A stretch of 64,000 nucleotides of DNA from Streptomyces bauhiniae (GCF_004784475.1 NZ_SRRT01000001.1:930001-994000), one strand, 5' to 3'; positions 10,395-21,213 are shown, counted from the first letter of the stretch. The notes: a model not told the origin generated them from the sequence alone. Translations and numbers: made by a program.

Positions 10395-12614
10395 ATGGAA
10401 CCGACCGAGAGCGCCGCCCCCGGCTCGCGGCCGCGCCTGCGCCGCCGCGCGGGCGCGTGGCGGGGGAACCGGTGGACCGGGCACGGCAAGGACCGCGCGG
10501 GACCCGACTCCCGCGCCGACGGCGTCGATCCGCACGCGGCGGTGGTCCTCGCCGCCGACCTCGGACCGCCCCCGGACGGTCAAGGGCGCGCGAGAATACC
10601 GACGTTGCCCGCCGTCCTCGCCGGAGCGGCCGCGCTCGCCCTCGGCGCCGGGCTCTACGGCGCCTTCAGCGGCGGCCACGCACTCTTCCCCGCCGGTACG
10701 GCCGGATGGGCGCTGGCGCTGCTCACCGGCCTCGTCGTCGGCCATCTCGTCATGCTGGGCCGGGCCCGCTGGAGCGGCGGCACCGCCTCCGGCGCCGCCC
10801 TCACCCTCGCCACCCTGCTGCTGTACGGCTGGGTCCCGGCCGGACTGGTCAGCCTCACCGTCGTCGTGCTGGTCGGCGCCGCCCGGCGCAACTGCCGCCG
10901 CGAGGGCCTGCTGCACGGCGCGGTGGACATCCTCGCCATCGGCGCCGGCGCCCTGGTGCTCGGCGCCTTCGGCCGGGTCGGCAGCGTCGAGGAGCCCTGG
11001 CGGCCCGGCAGTTGGGGACTCGGCACCGTACCCGAGGTGGTGCTCGCCGCGGGCGCCTACCTCGTCGTCAGCCGGGGACTGCTCTGGTATCTGCACGCCC
11101 CGCGCGGGGGCGGGGTGCCCACCATCGCCCGTACCGCCCTGGTCCGGCAGGGCCTCGTCGCCGTCGCGCTGCTCGGCATCGCGCCGCTGGTGTGCGTGGT
11201 CGCCGACGCCCGGCCGGTGCTGCTGCCGCTGTTCGTCATCCCGCTGATCGCGCTCGACTCCACCCTGTGGATGGCGCGGGCCCGCGCGGAGGAGCAGTTG
11301 CGCGACCCGCTGACCGGGCTGCCCAACCGGCAGTGGCTGCTGGAGCGCATCTGGACCGCGCTGGACGACGCCGAACGCATCGGCGCCCGCTCGGCGTTGA
11401 TGCTGATCGACCTCGACCGCTTCCGGTCGGTCAACGACACCCTCGGCCATCTCGCCGGTGACCGGCTGCTGTTGCAGATCGCGGACCGGCTCAAGAACGC
11501 CCTGCCGGACGGAGCGGAGGCCGCGCGGCTGGGCGGGGACGAGTTCGCCGTCTTACTGCCGGTGGCCGACTCCACCACGTCGGCCACCCGCATCGCGCGC
11601 GGGCTGGTCACTACGCTGGGCTCGCCCCTCGACCTCGACGGACTCACGCTCGTGCTGGAGGCCAGCGCGGGCGTCGCCGTCTTCCCCGACCACGCGCTGG
11701 ACGCCGAGGGCATGCTGCGCCGCGCGGACGTGGCGATGTACCAGGCCAAGCGGGACCGCTCCGGCGTGGAGGCGTACGAGTCCAAGCGGGACTCCAACAC
11801 CCCCGACCGGCTGGCCCTGCTGGGCGATCTGCGCCGGGCGCTGGACGCGCACGAGGTCCAGTTGCACTACCAGCCCAAGGTCCGCTTCGACGGCCAGGTG
11901 GCCGGCCTGGAGGCCCTGGTGCGCTGGGTGCACCCGGAGCGGGGCAAGGTCCCGCCGGACGAGTTCATCGCGATAGCCGAGTCCTCCGGGCTGATGCCCC
12001 ACCTCACCGAGTACGTGCTGGAGACCGCCCTCGCGCAGGTCGCCCGCTGGCGCGAGCAGGGGCTGAGGGTGCCGGTCGCGGTGAACGTCTCCCCGCGCGA
12101 CGTGCACACCCCCGGCTTCGCCGGTTCCGTCGCCGCCCGGCTGGCCCGGCACGGGGTCCCGGCGGGGGCGCTGCAACTGGAGATCACCGAGCACGTCCTG
12201 CTGGAGGACCCGCAGCGGGCCGCCGACACCCTGGCCGCGCTCGCCGGACACGGCGTGAAGATGTCCCTGGACGACTTCGGCACCGGCTACTCCTCCCTGG
12301 TCCACCTGCGGCGGCTGCCGGTCAGCGAACTGAAGATCGACCGGTCCTTCGTGGCCCGGCTCGCGGTGGACGCCGAGGACGCCGCGATCGTGCGCTGCAC
12401 GGTCGACCTCGCGCACTCGCTCGGCCTGGTGGTCGTCGCCGAGGGCGTCGAGGACGACGAGACCTGGGAACACCTGCGCGACCTGCGCTGCGACGCCGTA
12501 CAGGGGTGGCTGGTGGCCGCCGCGATGCCGCCCGAGGAGACCACGGCCTGGCTGCAGGCCCGCGGCCCCCGCGGCTGGCAGCGGCCCCGCGCGGCGCTCC
12601 CGGCGGGGGAGTAG
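10395..12614 (+). CDS. rmdB: GGDEF-EAL c-di-GMP phosphodiesterase, RmdB type
   Basis: A 739-aa membrane protein. After a basic N-terminus come several hydrophobic segments (about residues 75-290), then GGDEF (GGDEF at 380-384, no RxxD I-site) and EAL (EAL at 506-508). The EAL ligands are intact: VNVS Asn, ITEH Glu, DDFGTGYSS, LKIDR, AEGVE and AVQGW, so phosphodiesterase activity is expected. Position and layout match S. coelicolor RmdB (SCO5495, from memory), which lowers c-di-GMP during development. Codon 387 (11553-11555) is TTA, the rare Leu codon read by the bldA tRNA. Start ATG 10395 has GGGA nearby. Confidence 0.88.
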   Translation: MEPTESAAPGSRPRLRRRAGAWRGNRWTGHGKDRAGPDSRADGVDPHAAVVLAADLGPPPDGQGRARIPTLPAVLAGAAALALGAGLYGAFSGGHALFPAGTAGWALALLTGLVVGHLVMLGRARWSGGTASGAALTLATLLLYGWVPAGLVSLTVVVLVGAARRNCRREGLLHGAVDILAIGAGALVLGAFGRVGSVEEPWRPGSWGLGTVPEVVLAAGAYLVVSRGLLWYLHAPRGGGVPTIARTALVRQGLVAVALLGIAPLVCVVADARPVLLPLFVIPLIALDSTLWMARARAEEQLRDPLTGLPNRQWLLERIWTALDDAERIGARSALMLIDLDRFRSVNDTLGHLAGDRLLLQIADRLKNALPDGAEAARLGGDEFAVLLPVADSTTSATRIARGLVTTLGSPLDLDGLTLVLEASAGVAVFPDHALDAEGMLRRADVAMYQAKRDRSGVEAYESKRDSNTPDRLALLGDLRRALDAHEVQLHYQPKVRFDGQVAGLEALVRWVHPERGKVPPDEFIAIAESSGLMPHLTEYVLETALAQVARWREQGLRVPVAVNVSPRDVHTPGFAGSVAARLARHGVPAGALQLEITEHVLLEDPQRAADTLAALAGHGVKMSLDDFGTGYSSLVHLRRLPVSELKIDRSFVARLAVDAEDAAIVRCTVDLAHSLGLVVVAEGVEDDETWEHLRDLRCDAVQGWLVAAAMPPEETTAWLQARGPRGWQRPRAALPAGE

Positions 12615-12634
12615 CCCCCGGCTCAAGCCGGGGG
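12615..12634 (+). terminator. rmdB terminator hairpin
   Basis: CCCCCGGCT / AGCCGGGGG with a 2-base loop begins at the base after the rmdB stop. Confidence 0.75.
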
Positions 12635-12671
12635 AACGTTTCCCCTGACGAGGGGGCCCGGGGAAACCGTT
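12635..12671 (+). terminator. second hairpin between rmdB and gatC
   Basis: AACGTTTCCCC pairs with GGGGAAACCGTT (one bulge) directly after the first hairpin. TAGGAT at 12696-12701 is a possible -10 for the gat operon, with its start near 12708. Confidence 0.5.
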
Positions 12672-12740
12672 TAACGGTGACCGGCCCCCGACCCATAGGA
12701 TTGGCCCAAACCACACACACTCACCCCAGAGGATCGCTGC

Positions 12741-13037
12741 ATGCCTGGCATCACGCGCGAGGAGGTCGCCCACCTCGCCCGGCTGGCGCGTCTGGAGCTG
12801 AAGCCCGAAGAGCTCGACCACTTCGCCGGCCAGCTCGACGACATCATCGGCGCGGTCGCCCGCGTCAGCGAGGTCGCCGACCAAGACGTACCGCCGACCT
12901 CGCACCCGCTCCCGCTGACGAACGTCATGCGGGCGGACGAGGTCCGTCCCTCGCTCACCCCCGCGCAGGCGCTCTCCGGCGCCCCCGCCCAGGAGCAGCA
13001 GCGTTTCAAGGTGCCGCAGATCCTGGGGGAGGACTAA
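12741..13037 (+). CDS. gatC: Asp-tRNA(Asn)/Glu-tRNA(Gln) amidotransferase subunit C
   Basis: A 98-aa subunit that wraps GatA and GatB and stabilises the complex. The start [20 protein letters not shown] is the family signature; the C-terminal part carries [19 protein letters not shown] lies 8-13 bases before ATG 12741. gatA begins 6 bases after the stop. The operon supplies Gln-tRNA(Gln), and possibly Asn-tRNA(Asn), by transamidation. Confidence 0.97.
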   Translation: MPGITREEVAHLARLARLELKPEELDHFAGQLDDIIGAVARVSEVADQDVPPTSHPLPLTNVMRADEVRPSLTPAQALSGAPAQEQQRFKVPQILGED

Positions 13038-13043
13038 GAAGTC

Positions 13044-14533
<1,490 letters not shown>

Positions 14534-14537
<4 letters not shown>

Positions 14538-14773
14538 GCGCACTGAACAAGGCCAAGGGCTTCAAGCAGTCGAGGTCCGGCACGTACCTGTCCATGGCCG
14601 GCACCGCGTTCAGCGCGGTCGGCGTGGCCAAGCAGATCAAGAAGGCCCGGTCGGAGCAGGACACGCTGCGCCTGATCGACGCCGCCGCGTCCGCCGTCGC
14701 CATCGTCACCGGCCTCGCCATCCTCTACCGCGAGCTGAAGCGGCTGGGCGACGACGACGTCCTGCTGGGCTGA
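14534..14773 (+). CDS. 79-aa conserved protein inside the gat operon
   Basis: It starts at GTG 14534, overlapping the gatA TGA (GTGA), and ends 16 bases before gatB, so it must be translated from the gat mRNA. The N-terminal part is basic and polar ([14 protein letters not shown]); a central segment ([22 protein letters not shown]) and a hydrophobic helix ([19 protein letters not shown]) follow. It looks like a small membrane-associated protein. I recognise it only as a gene also found between gatA and gatB in other Streptomyces (from memory, SCO5500). No function is known to me. Confidence 0.8.
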
Positions 14774-14789
14774 GAGGGAAGTTTTCACC

Positions 14790-16304
14790 GTGACCACCAC
14801 GACCGACCTGGTGTCGTACGAGGACGCGCTGTCGTCGTACGACCCCGTCATGGGCCTTGAGGTCCATGTCGAACTCGGCACCCACACCAAGATGTTCTGC
14901 GGCTGTTCGACCGAGCTGGGCGCCGAGCCCAACTCGCAGACCTGCCCGGTCTGCCTCGGCATGCCCGGCGCGCTCCCGGTCGTCAACGCGACCGGCGTCG
15001 AGTCCGCGATCAAGATCGGCCTCGCGCTGAACTGCTCGATCGCCGAGTGGTGCCGCTTCGCCCGGAAGAACTACTTCTATCCGGACATGCCGAAGAACTT
15101 CCAGACCTCCCAGTACGACGAGCCGATCGCCTTCGACGGTTACCTCGACGTGCAGCTGGAGGACGGGGAGACCTTCCGCGTGGAGATCGAGCGCGCCCAC
15201 ATGGAGGAGGACACCGGCAAGTCGACGCACGTCGGCGGCGCCACCGGCCGGATCCACGGCGCGTCCCACTCCCTGCTGGACTACAACCGCGCGGGCATCC
15301 CGCTCATCGAGATCGTCACCAAGCCCATCGAGGGCGCGGGCGAGCGGGCTCCCGAGGTCGCGCGCGCCTACGTCCGCGAGCTGCGCGAGGTCATCCGGGC
15401 GCTCGGTGTCTCCGAGGCGCGGATGGAGATGGGCCAGATGCGCTGCGACGTGAACCTGTCGCTGCGCCCGCACGGCCGGGAGAAGTTCGGTACGCGCTCC
15501 GAGACGAAGAACGTCAACTCGCTGCGCTCGGTCGAGCGCGCCGCCCGCTTCGAGATCATGCGCCACGCGGCCGTGCTCGACGGCGGCGGCACGATCGTCC
15601 AGGAGACCCGCCACTTCCACGAGGACACCGGGTCGACGACCTCGGGCCGCGTGAAGGAGGAGGCCGAGGACTACCGGTACTTCCCGGAGCCCGACCTCGT
15701 CCCGGTGGCGCCGTCCCGCGAGTGGGTCGAGAAGATCCGCGCCGCGCTGCCCGAGCTGCCGCTGGCCCGCCGTACCCGCCTGCTGGCGGAGTGGGGCATC
15801 TCGGCCACCGACATGCAGTCGATCACCAACGCCGGTGCGCTGGACCTGATCGTCGCCACCATCGACGCCGGTGCCGACGCGGCCTCCGCCCGCAAGTGGT
15901 GGATGGGCGAGCTGGCGCGCAGCGCCAACGAGTCCCAGAAGGCGCTGGACGAGCTGGCGATCACGCCGGTGCAGGTCGCGCGGGTCACCGAGCTGGTGAC
16001 CTCCGGCGACCTGAACGACAAGCTGGCCCGCCAGGTCATCGAGGGCGTCCTCGCCGGTGAGGGCACGCCGGACGAGGTCGTGGAGAAGCGCGGTCTGAAG
16101 GTCGTCTCCGACGAGGGTGCGCTGACCACCGCCGTCGACGAGGCCATCGCCGGCAACCCGGCCATCGCGGACAAGATCCGCGGCGGCAAGGTGGCGGCGG
16201 CCGGCGCGCTGGTCGGCGCGGTCATGAAGGCCACCCGCGGCCAGGCCGACGCCGCCCGCGTCAAGGAGCTGATCCTGGACCGGCTGGGCGTGAGCGAGGG
16301 CTGA
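14790..16304 (+). CDS. gatB: Asp-tRNA(Asn)/Glu-tRNA(Gln) amidotransferase subunit B
   Basis: A 504-aa subunit that phosphorylates the misacylated tRNA and transfers ammonia. It has the signatures [30 protein letters not shown] and [15 protein letters not shown], then the helical and YqeY tail domains ([20 protein letters not shown]). GTG 14790 follows the 79-aa gene closely. It is the last gene of the operon, followed by a 15-bp hairpin. Confidence 0.98.
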   Translation: MTTTTDLVSYEDALSSYDPVMGLEVHVELGTHTKMFCGCSTELGAEPNSQTCPVCLGMPGALPVVNATGVESAIKIGLALNCSIAEWCRFARKNYFYPDMPKNFQTSQYDEPIAFDGYLDVQLEDGETFRVEIERAHMEEDTGKSTHVGGATGRIHGASHSLLDYNRAGIPLIEIVTKPIEGAGERAPEVARAYVRELREVIRALGVSEARMEMGQMRCDVNLSLRPHGREKFGTRSETKNVNSLRSVERAARFEIMRHAAVLDGGGTIVQETRHFHEDTGSTTSGRVKEEAEDYRYFPEPDLVPVAPSREWVEKIRAALPELPLARRTRLLAEWGISATDMQSITNAGALDLIVATIDAGADAASARKWWMGELARSANESQKALDELAITPVQVARVTELVTSGDLNDKLARQVIEGVLAGEGTPDEVVEKRGLKVVSDEGALTTAVDEAIAGNPAIADKIRGGKVAAAGALVGAVMKATRGQADAARVKELILDRLGVSEG

Positions 16305-16317
16305 GTCCCGCGCTGCA

Positions 16318-16352
16318 ACGTGGCCCCGGAGGTCGATCCTCCGGGGCCACGT
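16318..16352 (+). terminator. gat operon terminator
   Basis: A perfect 15-bp stem (ACGTGGCCCCGGAGG and its complement) with a 5-base loop lies 14 bases after gatB. Confidence 0.9.
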
Positions 16353-16395
16353 CCGCTTTCCGGGGGCCGCGAAAAGGCGCGCGACCCGCAGGCGC

Positions 16396-16401
16396 TACGC
16401 T
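16396..16401 (+). promoter_or_regulatory. -10 box, leaderless promoter
   Basis: TACGCT ends 8 bases before ATG 16410, with no Shine-Dalgarno. Confidence 0.4.
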
Positions 16402-16409
16402 CGCCCGCC

Positions 16410-16775
16410 ATGAGTGGACGTACCGATTCCGTCGCCGGACCCGCCGAGGCCGAGGAGGCGGAACGGGCGGAACCCGTCGTACGGCCCGAAGAGGACGCCA
16501 TGGACGCCGTGGACGACGCCGAGTTCTACGACGAGGCCCGCCGCGCCCGCTGGCTCGCCACCGGCACCGGCGCCCTCCTCACCCTCGCCGGGGTCGCCGC
16601 CGCCCTGCTCCGCCTGACCGGCCCCGCCCCCGCCCTGGTCCCCGCCGCGTACGCCACCGGCGCCGCCGTCTGCGCGGCCGCCGCCCTCCTCGGCGCCCGG
16701 GGCCGCACCCGCCGGGCCCTCTGGCTGCTGATAGCCGGGACGATGATCATGGCCCTCGGCGACCAGTTCGACTGA
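16410..16775 (+). CDS. small membrane protein, 121 aa
   Basis: An acidic N-terminal half (AEAEEAERAEPVVRPEEDAMDAVDDAEFYDEARR) is followed by three hydrophobic segments (about residues 47-67, 73-91 and 101-117). Start ATG 16410 is set by the upstream -10 box; longer in-frame options would run into the gat terminator. The GNAT gene begins 23 bases downstream with its own Shine-Dalgarno. No family recognised. Confidence 0.65.
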   Translation: MSGRTDSVAGPAEAEEAERAEPVVRPEEDAMDAVDDAEFYDEARRARWLATGTGALLTLAGVAAALLRLTGPAPALVPAAYATGAAVCAAAALLGARGRTRRALWLLIAGTMIMALGDQFD

Positions 16776-16798
16776 CCCCTGGAAGGGACCACAGCACG

Positions 16799-17374
16799 AT
16801 GTACGCGACACCACTGGGCGTGGACGGCGCCGAACTGCGCCCGATGGAGGTCTGGCACGCGCCCGACTTCTTCGCCAACATCGACGCCGAGCGCGAGTTC
16901 ATCGGCCGCCACGTCGGCCTCCCGGACGTGGTTCCCGACCTGGACGGCGCCCGCGCCTTCCTCAAGCGGTACGCCGACAAGCGCGCCACCGACACCGGGA
17001 GCCTGCACGGCGTCTGGCTGGACGGCACCCTGGTCGGCGGCCTGATGTTCCGGCTGTGGGACAACGAGACCGGCGTCGCCGAGGCCGGCTGCTGGCTCGT
17101 ACCCGGCGCGGGCGGGCGCGGACTCGTCACGCGGGGCATGACGATCCTGCTGGACTGGGCCTTCGGCGAGCGCGGCATGCACCGGGTGGAGTGGCACGTG
17201 GCCCCCGGCAACCAGCCCAGCGTCAATGTGGCCCGCCGCCTGGGCATGAGCCGCGAGGGCGTGCTCCGCGAGAACTACCCGCACCGGGGCGTCCGTACCA
17301 GCACCGAGGTCTGGGCGGTGCTGGCCCCCGAGTGGCGCGCGGCCCGTGAAGCCGCAGCGCACAGCGGCCGTTAA
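16799..17374 (+). CDS. GNAT acetyltransferase, RimJ/RimL-like
   Basis: A 191-aa acetyltransferase. The acetyl-CoA loop appears as VPGAGGRGLVTRGM (a Q/RxxGxG/A-type motif). HRVEWHVAPGNQPSVNVARRLGMSREGVLRE is the typical RimJ/RimL C-terminal region. GGAAGGGACC precedes ATG 16799. Such enzymes acetylate ribosomal protein N-termini, small molecules or antibiotics; the substrate here is unknown. Confidence 0.88.
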   Translation: MYATPLGVDGAELRPMEVWHAPDFFANIDAEREFIGRHVGLPDVVPDLDGARAFLKRYADKRATDTGSLHGVWLDGTLVGGLMFRLWDNETGVAEAGCWLVPGAGGRGLVTRGMTILLDWAFGERGMHRVEWHVAPGNQPSVNVARRLGMSREGVLRENYPHRGVRTSTEVWAVLAPEWRAAREAAAHSGR

Positions 17375-17396
17375 GACGCCTCTCAGACTCCGTCCG

Positions 17397-17402
17397 TACG
17401 GT
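17397..17402 (+). promoter_or_regulatory. -10 box, leaderless promoter
   Basis: TACGGT ends 7 bases before ATG 17410. Confidence 0.4.
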
Positions 17403-17409
17403 GCCGGGC

Positions 17410-17952
17410 ATGGCTACGAAGACAGCGGAAGGCGCCGGGACCGAGACCGGCGCACAGCACGACGAGACGGTGGCGGAGACCGCCGTGACCGAGGAAGCCC
17501 AGGCACCCGAGCAGCCGGAGACCGGCGAGGAGACGGTTGCCGCCGAGCCGCGCCGCGCGTCCGGGGTCGGCCAGGGCGCCGGTGCCGTGGTGTCCGCCGC
17601 GCTCGGCCTGGTCTCGCTCAACGGCGGCTGGGTCGGCACGATCGCCTCGGCCCGCGCCCAGCTCATGGGCCAGCTCAAGACCTCCTCCCAGGCGGGGGTC
17701 GCCCAGCAGATCAAGGCGGTCTACGGCGACGCCTGGCACGCCACCGCCCTGTGGGCCGGCCTCTTCGCGGTGGCCGCGCTGGTCGTGGGCGTGGCCGTGC
17801 TCGTCCGCCCCGCGTTCGGCGCGCCGGGCCGGCCGCAGGCCCCGTGGATCAAGTCGGTCGCGTGGGGCGGTGTCGCGCTCGGCGTCATCGGCCTGCTGCT
17901 GGCCGCGCTGAAGTACTCCGACGCCCTGCTCGGCCTGCCCTCGGCGGGCTGA
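17410..17952 (+). CDS. membrane protein with acidic N-terminus, 180 aa
   Basis: Residues 1-50 are polar and rich in Glu, Ala and Thr, probably disordered. They are followed by a weak hydrophobic segment (GVGQGAGAVVSAALGLVSL) and two clear transmembrane helices (ATALWAGLFAVAALVVGVAVLV and SVAWGGVALGVIGLLLAAL). ATG 17410 is chosen over GTG 17401 because of the -10 box 7 bases upstream. Family unknown. It is convergent with the PQQ-type lipoprotein and shares a terminator with it. Confidence 0.65.
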   Translation: MATKTAEGAGTETGAQHDETVAETAVTEEAQAPEQPETGEETVAAEPRRASGVGQGAGAVVSAALGLVSLNGGWVGTIASARAQLMGQLKTSSQAGVAQQIKAVYGDAWHATALWAGLFAVAALVVGVAVLVRPAFGAPGRPQAPWIKSVAWGGVALGVIGLLLAALKYSDALLGLPSAG

Positions 17953-17956
17953 CCGT

Positions 17957-17983
17957 ACGGGGGCGGTGTCGCACCGCCCCCGT
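17957..17983. terminator. bidirectional terminator
   Basis: A perfect 12-bp stem (ACGGGGGCGGTG and its complement) with a TCG loop lies between two convergent genes. Confidence 0.85.
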
Positions 17984-19134
17984 CAGCGGACCCGCAGCTC
18001 CAGCAGGCGGTCGTCGCCCTTCTTGGGGTCGCCCCGGCCGTCGGTGTTGCTGGTCAGCAGCCACAGCCGGTCCTGCCCGGCCGGGGCCACCGTGCGCAGC
18101 CGGCCGTACTCGCCGTCCAGGAACGCCTGCGGCGGGGCCGACGCCGAGGTGGAGCGCAGCGGGACGCGCCACAGGCGCTCACCCCGGAGGCCGACCATCC
18201 AGATCACGCCGTCCACGTAGGCGATACCGCTCGGGGAGGCGTCGTCGGTGTGCCACTGGGCCAGCGGATTCTGGAAGCGCGCGTCGGTGCCCTTGCCCTC
18301 GGTGCCGGGCCAGCCGTAGTCGCCGCCGGGCTTGATCGCGTTCAGCTCGTCCCAGGTGTCCTGCCCGAACTCCGAGGCGAACAGCCGCTGTTGCCTGTCC
18401 CAGGCCAGACCCTGCACATTGCGGTGGCCGTAGGAGTACACCGGGGAGCGGCCGAGGGGGTTGCCCGGCGCGGGCTCGCCCTCCGGGGTGATCCTGAGGA
18501 TCTTGCCGCCGAGGGACTTCTTGTCGGGGGCCAGCCCGCTGTCGCCGCTCTCGCCGGTGCCGACGTACAGCATGCCGTCCGAGCCGAAGGCGATCCGGCC
18601 GCCGTTGTGGATGTGGCCCTTGGGGATGCCCTTGAACACCGTGTCCGGGGCGCCCAGTTGATCACCGGGGGCCCTTTTCTCGTCGTACCGGACGCGGACC
18701 ACGCGGTTGTCGGAGGCGGAGGTGAAGTAGGCGTAGACCATGTGGTCCGAGGCGAAGCCGGGGGAGAGGGCGATGCCCAGCAGGCCGCCCTCACCGGCGG
18801 GCTCGACCCCGGAGATGCGGCCCGCCACGGTCTTCTTGCCGGTCTTGGCGTCGATCCGGGTGATCGTGGCGTCGTCGCGGGAGGAGACCAGCAGGTTCCC
18901 GTCGGGCAGCGGGGCCAGCCCCCACGGGCTCTTCAGACCCTCGGCCACGGTACGCAGCACCTTCACCGAGCCCTTGGCGGGCGGCGCGGACTCGGAGGGG
19001 GACTGGGCGGTGGCGGTCACCGTGCCCCCGGAGGGCGACCCCCGCCCGTCACCCCCGTCCGAGGAGCAACCAGCGGCCAGCAGCAGCGTGGTCGCGGCGA
19101 GTACGGCGGGCACGGTTCGGCTTCGCACGGTCAT
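17983..19134 (-). CDS. PQQ-dependent sugar dehydrogenase-like lipoprotein
   Basis: A 383-aa secreted lipoprotein. The signal peptide ends in the lipobox LLAAGC (VPAVLAATTLLLAAGCSSDGG). It is followed by a Ser/Gly/Pro-rich linker and a six-bladed beta-propeller of the GSDH/Yliì type: SPWGLAPLPDGNLLVSSRDDATI, GLLGIALSPGF, HNGGRIAFGSDGMLYVGTGE, and YGHRNVQGLAWD. These proteins oxidise aldose sugars with PQQ in other bacteria; Streptomyces members are uncharacterised. AAGGGA precedes ATG 19134. Confidence 0.88.
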   Translation of the reverse strand: MTVRSRTVPAVLAATTLLLAAGCSSDGGDGRGSPSGGTVTATAQSPSESAPPAKGSVKVLRTVAEGLKSPWGLAPLPDGNLLVSSRDDATITRIDAKTGKKTVAGRISGVEPAGEGGLLGIALSPGFASDHMVYAYFTSASDNRVVRVRYDEKRAPGDQLGAPDTVFKGIPKGHIHNGGRIAFGSDGMLYVGTGESGDSGLAPDKKSLGGKILRITPEGEPAPGNPLGRSPVYSYGHRNVQGLAWDRQQRLFASEFGQDTWDELNAIKPGGDYGWPGTEGKGTDARFQNPLAQWHTDDASPSGIAYVDGVIWMVGLRGERLWRVPLRSTSASAPPQAFLDGEYGRLRTVAPAGQDRLWLLTSNTDGRGDPKKGDDRLLELRVR

Positions 19135-19173
19135 GGTCCCTTCGAAGGGGTCGCACCGACACTGCTACCCCAC

Positions 19174-19196
19174 CAGACGCGCACCGTGCGCGTCTG
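19174..19196 (-). terminator. aldo/keto reductase terminator
   Basis: CAGACGCGCAC and GTGCGCGTCTG pair with a very tight loop just past the end of the minus-strand reductase gene. Confidence 0.7.
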
Positions 19197-19201
19197 CGGA
19201 T

Positions 19202-20200
19202 TCAGTCCCACGATCCCAGCGCCGGGGGCAGCGCGGCCACCTCGGCGAGGTCCTCGGGGGTCAGCCGCAGCCCGGCCGCCGCCGCGTTCTCCCGCGCCCA
19301 GCGCTCCCGCTTGGTGCCGGGCAGCGCGATGACCTGCGGTCCCTGTGCCAGCACCCAGGCCAGCGCCACCTGCGCCGGAGTGACGTCCTCGCCGTGCCGC
19401 CGCGCGATACGGCGGAGTCCGGCCACGACGGGCTGGTTGGCCGCCATCATCTCGGCCGTGAAACGGGGGTGGCGGGCGCGCAGATCGTCCGGTTCGAAAC
19501 CCTCGCCGGGAGTGAGCGTGCCGGTGAGGAAACCATTCCCCAGCGGCATCGCCGCGAGGAAGCCGATGCCCCGCTCCGCGCACCAGGGCAGCAGCGCGGT
19601 CAGCGCCTCCGGCGACCACACCGACAGCTCCGCCTGCACCGCGCTCACCGGGAACACCTGCTGCACCCGCCTCAACTGGCGCAGCGTGCCGTCGTACAGC
19701 CCGTTCCCCGAGCGGCGTCCGCCGCGCGCGCCGACCGCGCACAGGCCCAGCGCGCGGACCTTCCCGGCCCGCACCAGGTCCGCCATCGCGCCCCAGGTCT
19801 CCTCGACCGGGACCTCGGGGTCGGCGCGGTGCAGTTGGTAGAGATCGATCACGTCGGTCTGCAGGCGGCGCAGCGAGGCGTCGCAGGCCCGCTTCACATA
19901 GCCGGGGCGCCCGTTGGCCACGATGTGCTGCTCGCCCACCAGCAGCCCGGCCTTGGTCGACACGAAGGCGTCCGCGCGCCGCTCCTTCAGCACCCGGCCC
20001 AGCAGCAGTTCATTGGTGAACGGGCCGTACATGTCGGCCGTGTCCAGCAGGTCCGAGCCCAGGTCCAGCGCCCGGTGCACGGCCCTCACCGACTCCTCGC
20101 CCCGCTGCCGCGACCCGCTGTACGCCCAGCTCATCGGCATGCACCCGAGCCCCACGGCCCCCACCGAGAGCGCCCCCGCGCCGATCCTCCTGCGCTCCAC
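19202..20200 (-). CDS. aldo/keto reductase
   Basis: A 332-aa NADPH-dependent reductase with the catalytic tetrad motifs DTADMYGPFTNELLLG (Asp, Tyr), FVSTKAG (Lys) and LYQLHRADP (His). The cofactor part near the C-terminus is ALPGTKRERWARENAAA. It starts at GTG 20200 behind GGGAGG. It is divergent from the 2-hydroxyacid dehydrogenase with 74 bases between. Substrate unknown. Confidence 0.92.
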   Translation of the reverse strand: MERRRIGAGALSVGAVGLGCMPMSWAYSGSRQRGEESVRAVHRALDLGSDLLDTADMYGPFTNELLLGRVLKERRADAFVSTKAGLLVGEQHIVANGRPGYVKRACDASLRRLQTDVIDLYQLHRADPEVPVEETWGAMADLVRAGKVRALGLCAVGARGGRRSGNGLYDGTLRQLRRVQQVFPVSAVQAELSVWSPEALTALLPWCAERGIGFLAAMPLGNGFLTGTLTPGEGFEPDDLRARHPRFTAEMMAANQPVVAGLRRIARRHGEDVTPAQVALAWVLAQGPQVIALPGTKRERWARENAAAAGLRLTPEDLAEVAALPPALGSWD

Positions 20201-20261
20201 CTGCCGCGAACCTCCCTCGAAGAGGCTCCCAACCTAACCGTTGCGCCCCGCCCGCCTGAAC

Positions 20262-20267
20262 TAGCCT
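20262..20267 (+). promoter_or_regulatory. -10 box, leaderless promoter of 2-hydroxyacid dehydrogenase
   Basis: TAGCCT ends 7 bases before ATG 20275. TTGCGC at 20241-20246 is a possible -35 with a 15-base spacer. Confidence 0.45.
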
Positions 20268-20274
20268 CCTGACC

Positions 20275-21213
20275 ATGACCGACGACGTCTGGCTGCCGAT
20301 CCCGCCCGAGGAGATCAAGGGCCTTCCCGAGGGGCCGAACTACCTGTTCTGGGACGGTGGTGAGTTCCCCGGTGACCCCGCCGAGTGCGCGGTGTACGTG
20401 GTGCCGTACATGCGGCGCGAGCCCGTGAAGGTGCGCCCGCTGGAGGCGATGACCGGCCTGCGAGTGGTCCAGACGCTCACCGCGGGCGTGGACGACATCA
20501 CCGCGAACCTCTCCCTGATCGCCCCCGGCGTCCAGCTCTGCAACGCCCGCGGCGTCCACGACACCAGCACCGCCGAGCTGGCCCTCACCCTCACGCTGGC
20601 CTCGCTGCGCGGGATTCCGGGGTTCGTGCGGGCGCAGGAAGAGGGGCGCTGGCAAGGGGAGTTCCGGCCCGCTCTGGCCGACCGGAACGTGCTCATCGTC
20701 GGCTACGGGGCCATCGGTTCGGCCGTCGAGGACCGGCTCGCGCCCTTCGAGGTGGAGCGCGTGATCCGGGTGGCGCGCTCCGGGCGCACCACCGCGCGCG
20801 GGGTCGTGCATCCGCTCACCGAACTTCCCCGACTGCTCCCGGAAGCGGACGTGGTGATCCTCGCGACGCCCCTCACCGACGAGACGCGGGGCCTGGTGGA
20901 CGCCGCCTTCCTGGCCCGCATGAAGGACGGCGCCCTGCTGGTGAACATCGCGCGGGGGCCCGTAGTGGACACCGATGCCCTGCTCAGCGAGGTGGAGAGC
21001 GGGCGCCTCACCGCCGCGCTGGACGTCACCGACCCCGAACCGCTGCCGCCGGGGCACCCGTTGTGGCGGGCGCCGGGCGTGCTGATCACCCCGCATGTGG
21101 GCGGCCCGAGTTCGGCGTTCCGGCCGCGCGCGGAGCGGCTCTTGGTGGACCAGTTGACCCGGTTCGTGAACCATGAGCCACTGCGCCACGTGGTCCTCAC
21201 CACCGGGGCGTGA
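20275..21213 (+). CDS. D-isomer 2-hydroxyacid dehydrogenase
   Basis: A 312-aa NAD(P)-dependent dehydrogenase. The nucleotide site is GYGAIGSAVEDRL, the catalytic Arg is in NIARGPVVDTDAL, the Glu in DPEPLPPGHPLW and the His in TPHVGGPS. Compared with serA in this window it lacks the C-terminal ACT region, so it is not a phosphoglycerate dehydrogenase. Substrate cannot be read from sequence. Confidence 0.9.
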   Translation: MTDDVWLPIPPEEIKGLPEGPNYLFWDGGEFPGDPAECAVYVVPYMRREPVKVRPLEAMTGLRVVQTLTAGVDDITANLSLIAPGVQLCNARGVHDTSTAELALTLTLASLRGIPGFVRAQEEGRWQGEFRPALADRNVLIVGYGAIGSAVEDRLAPFEVERVIRVARSGRTTARGVVHPLTELPRLLPEADVVILATPLTDETRGLVDAAFLARMKDGALLVNIARGPVVDTDALLSEVESGRLTAALDVTDPEPLPPGHPLWRAPGVLITPHVGGPSSAFRPRAERLLVDQLTRFVNHEPLRHVVLTTGA

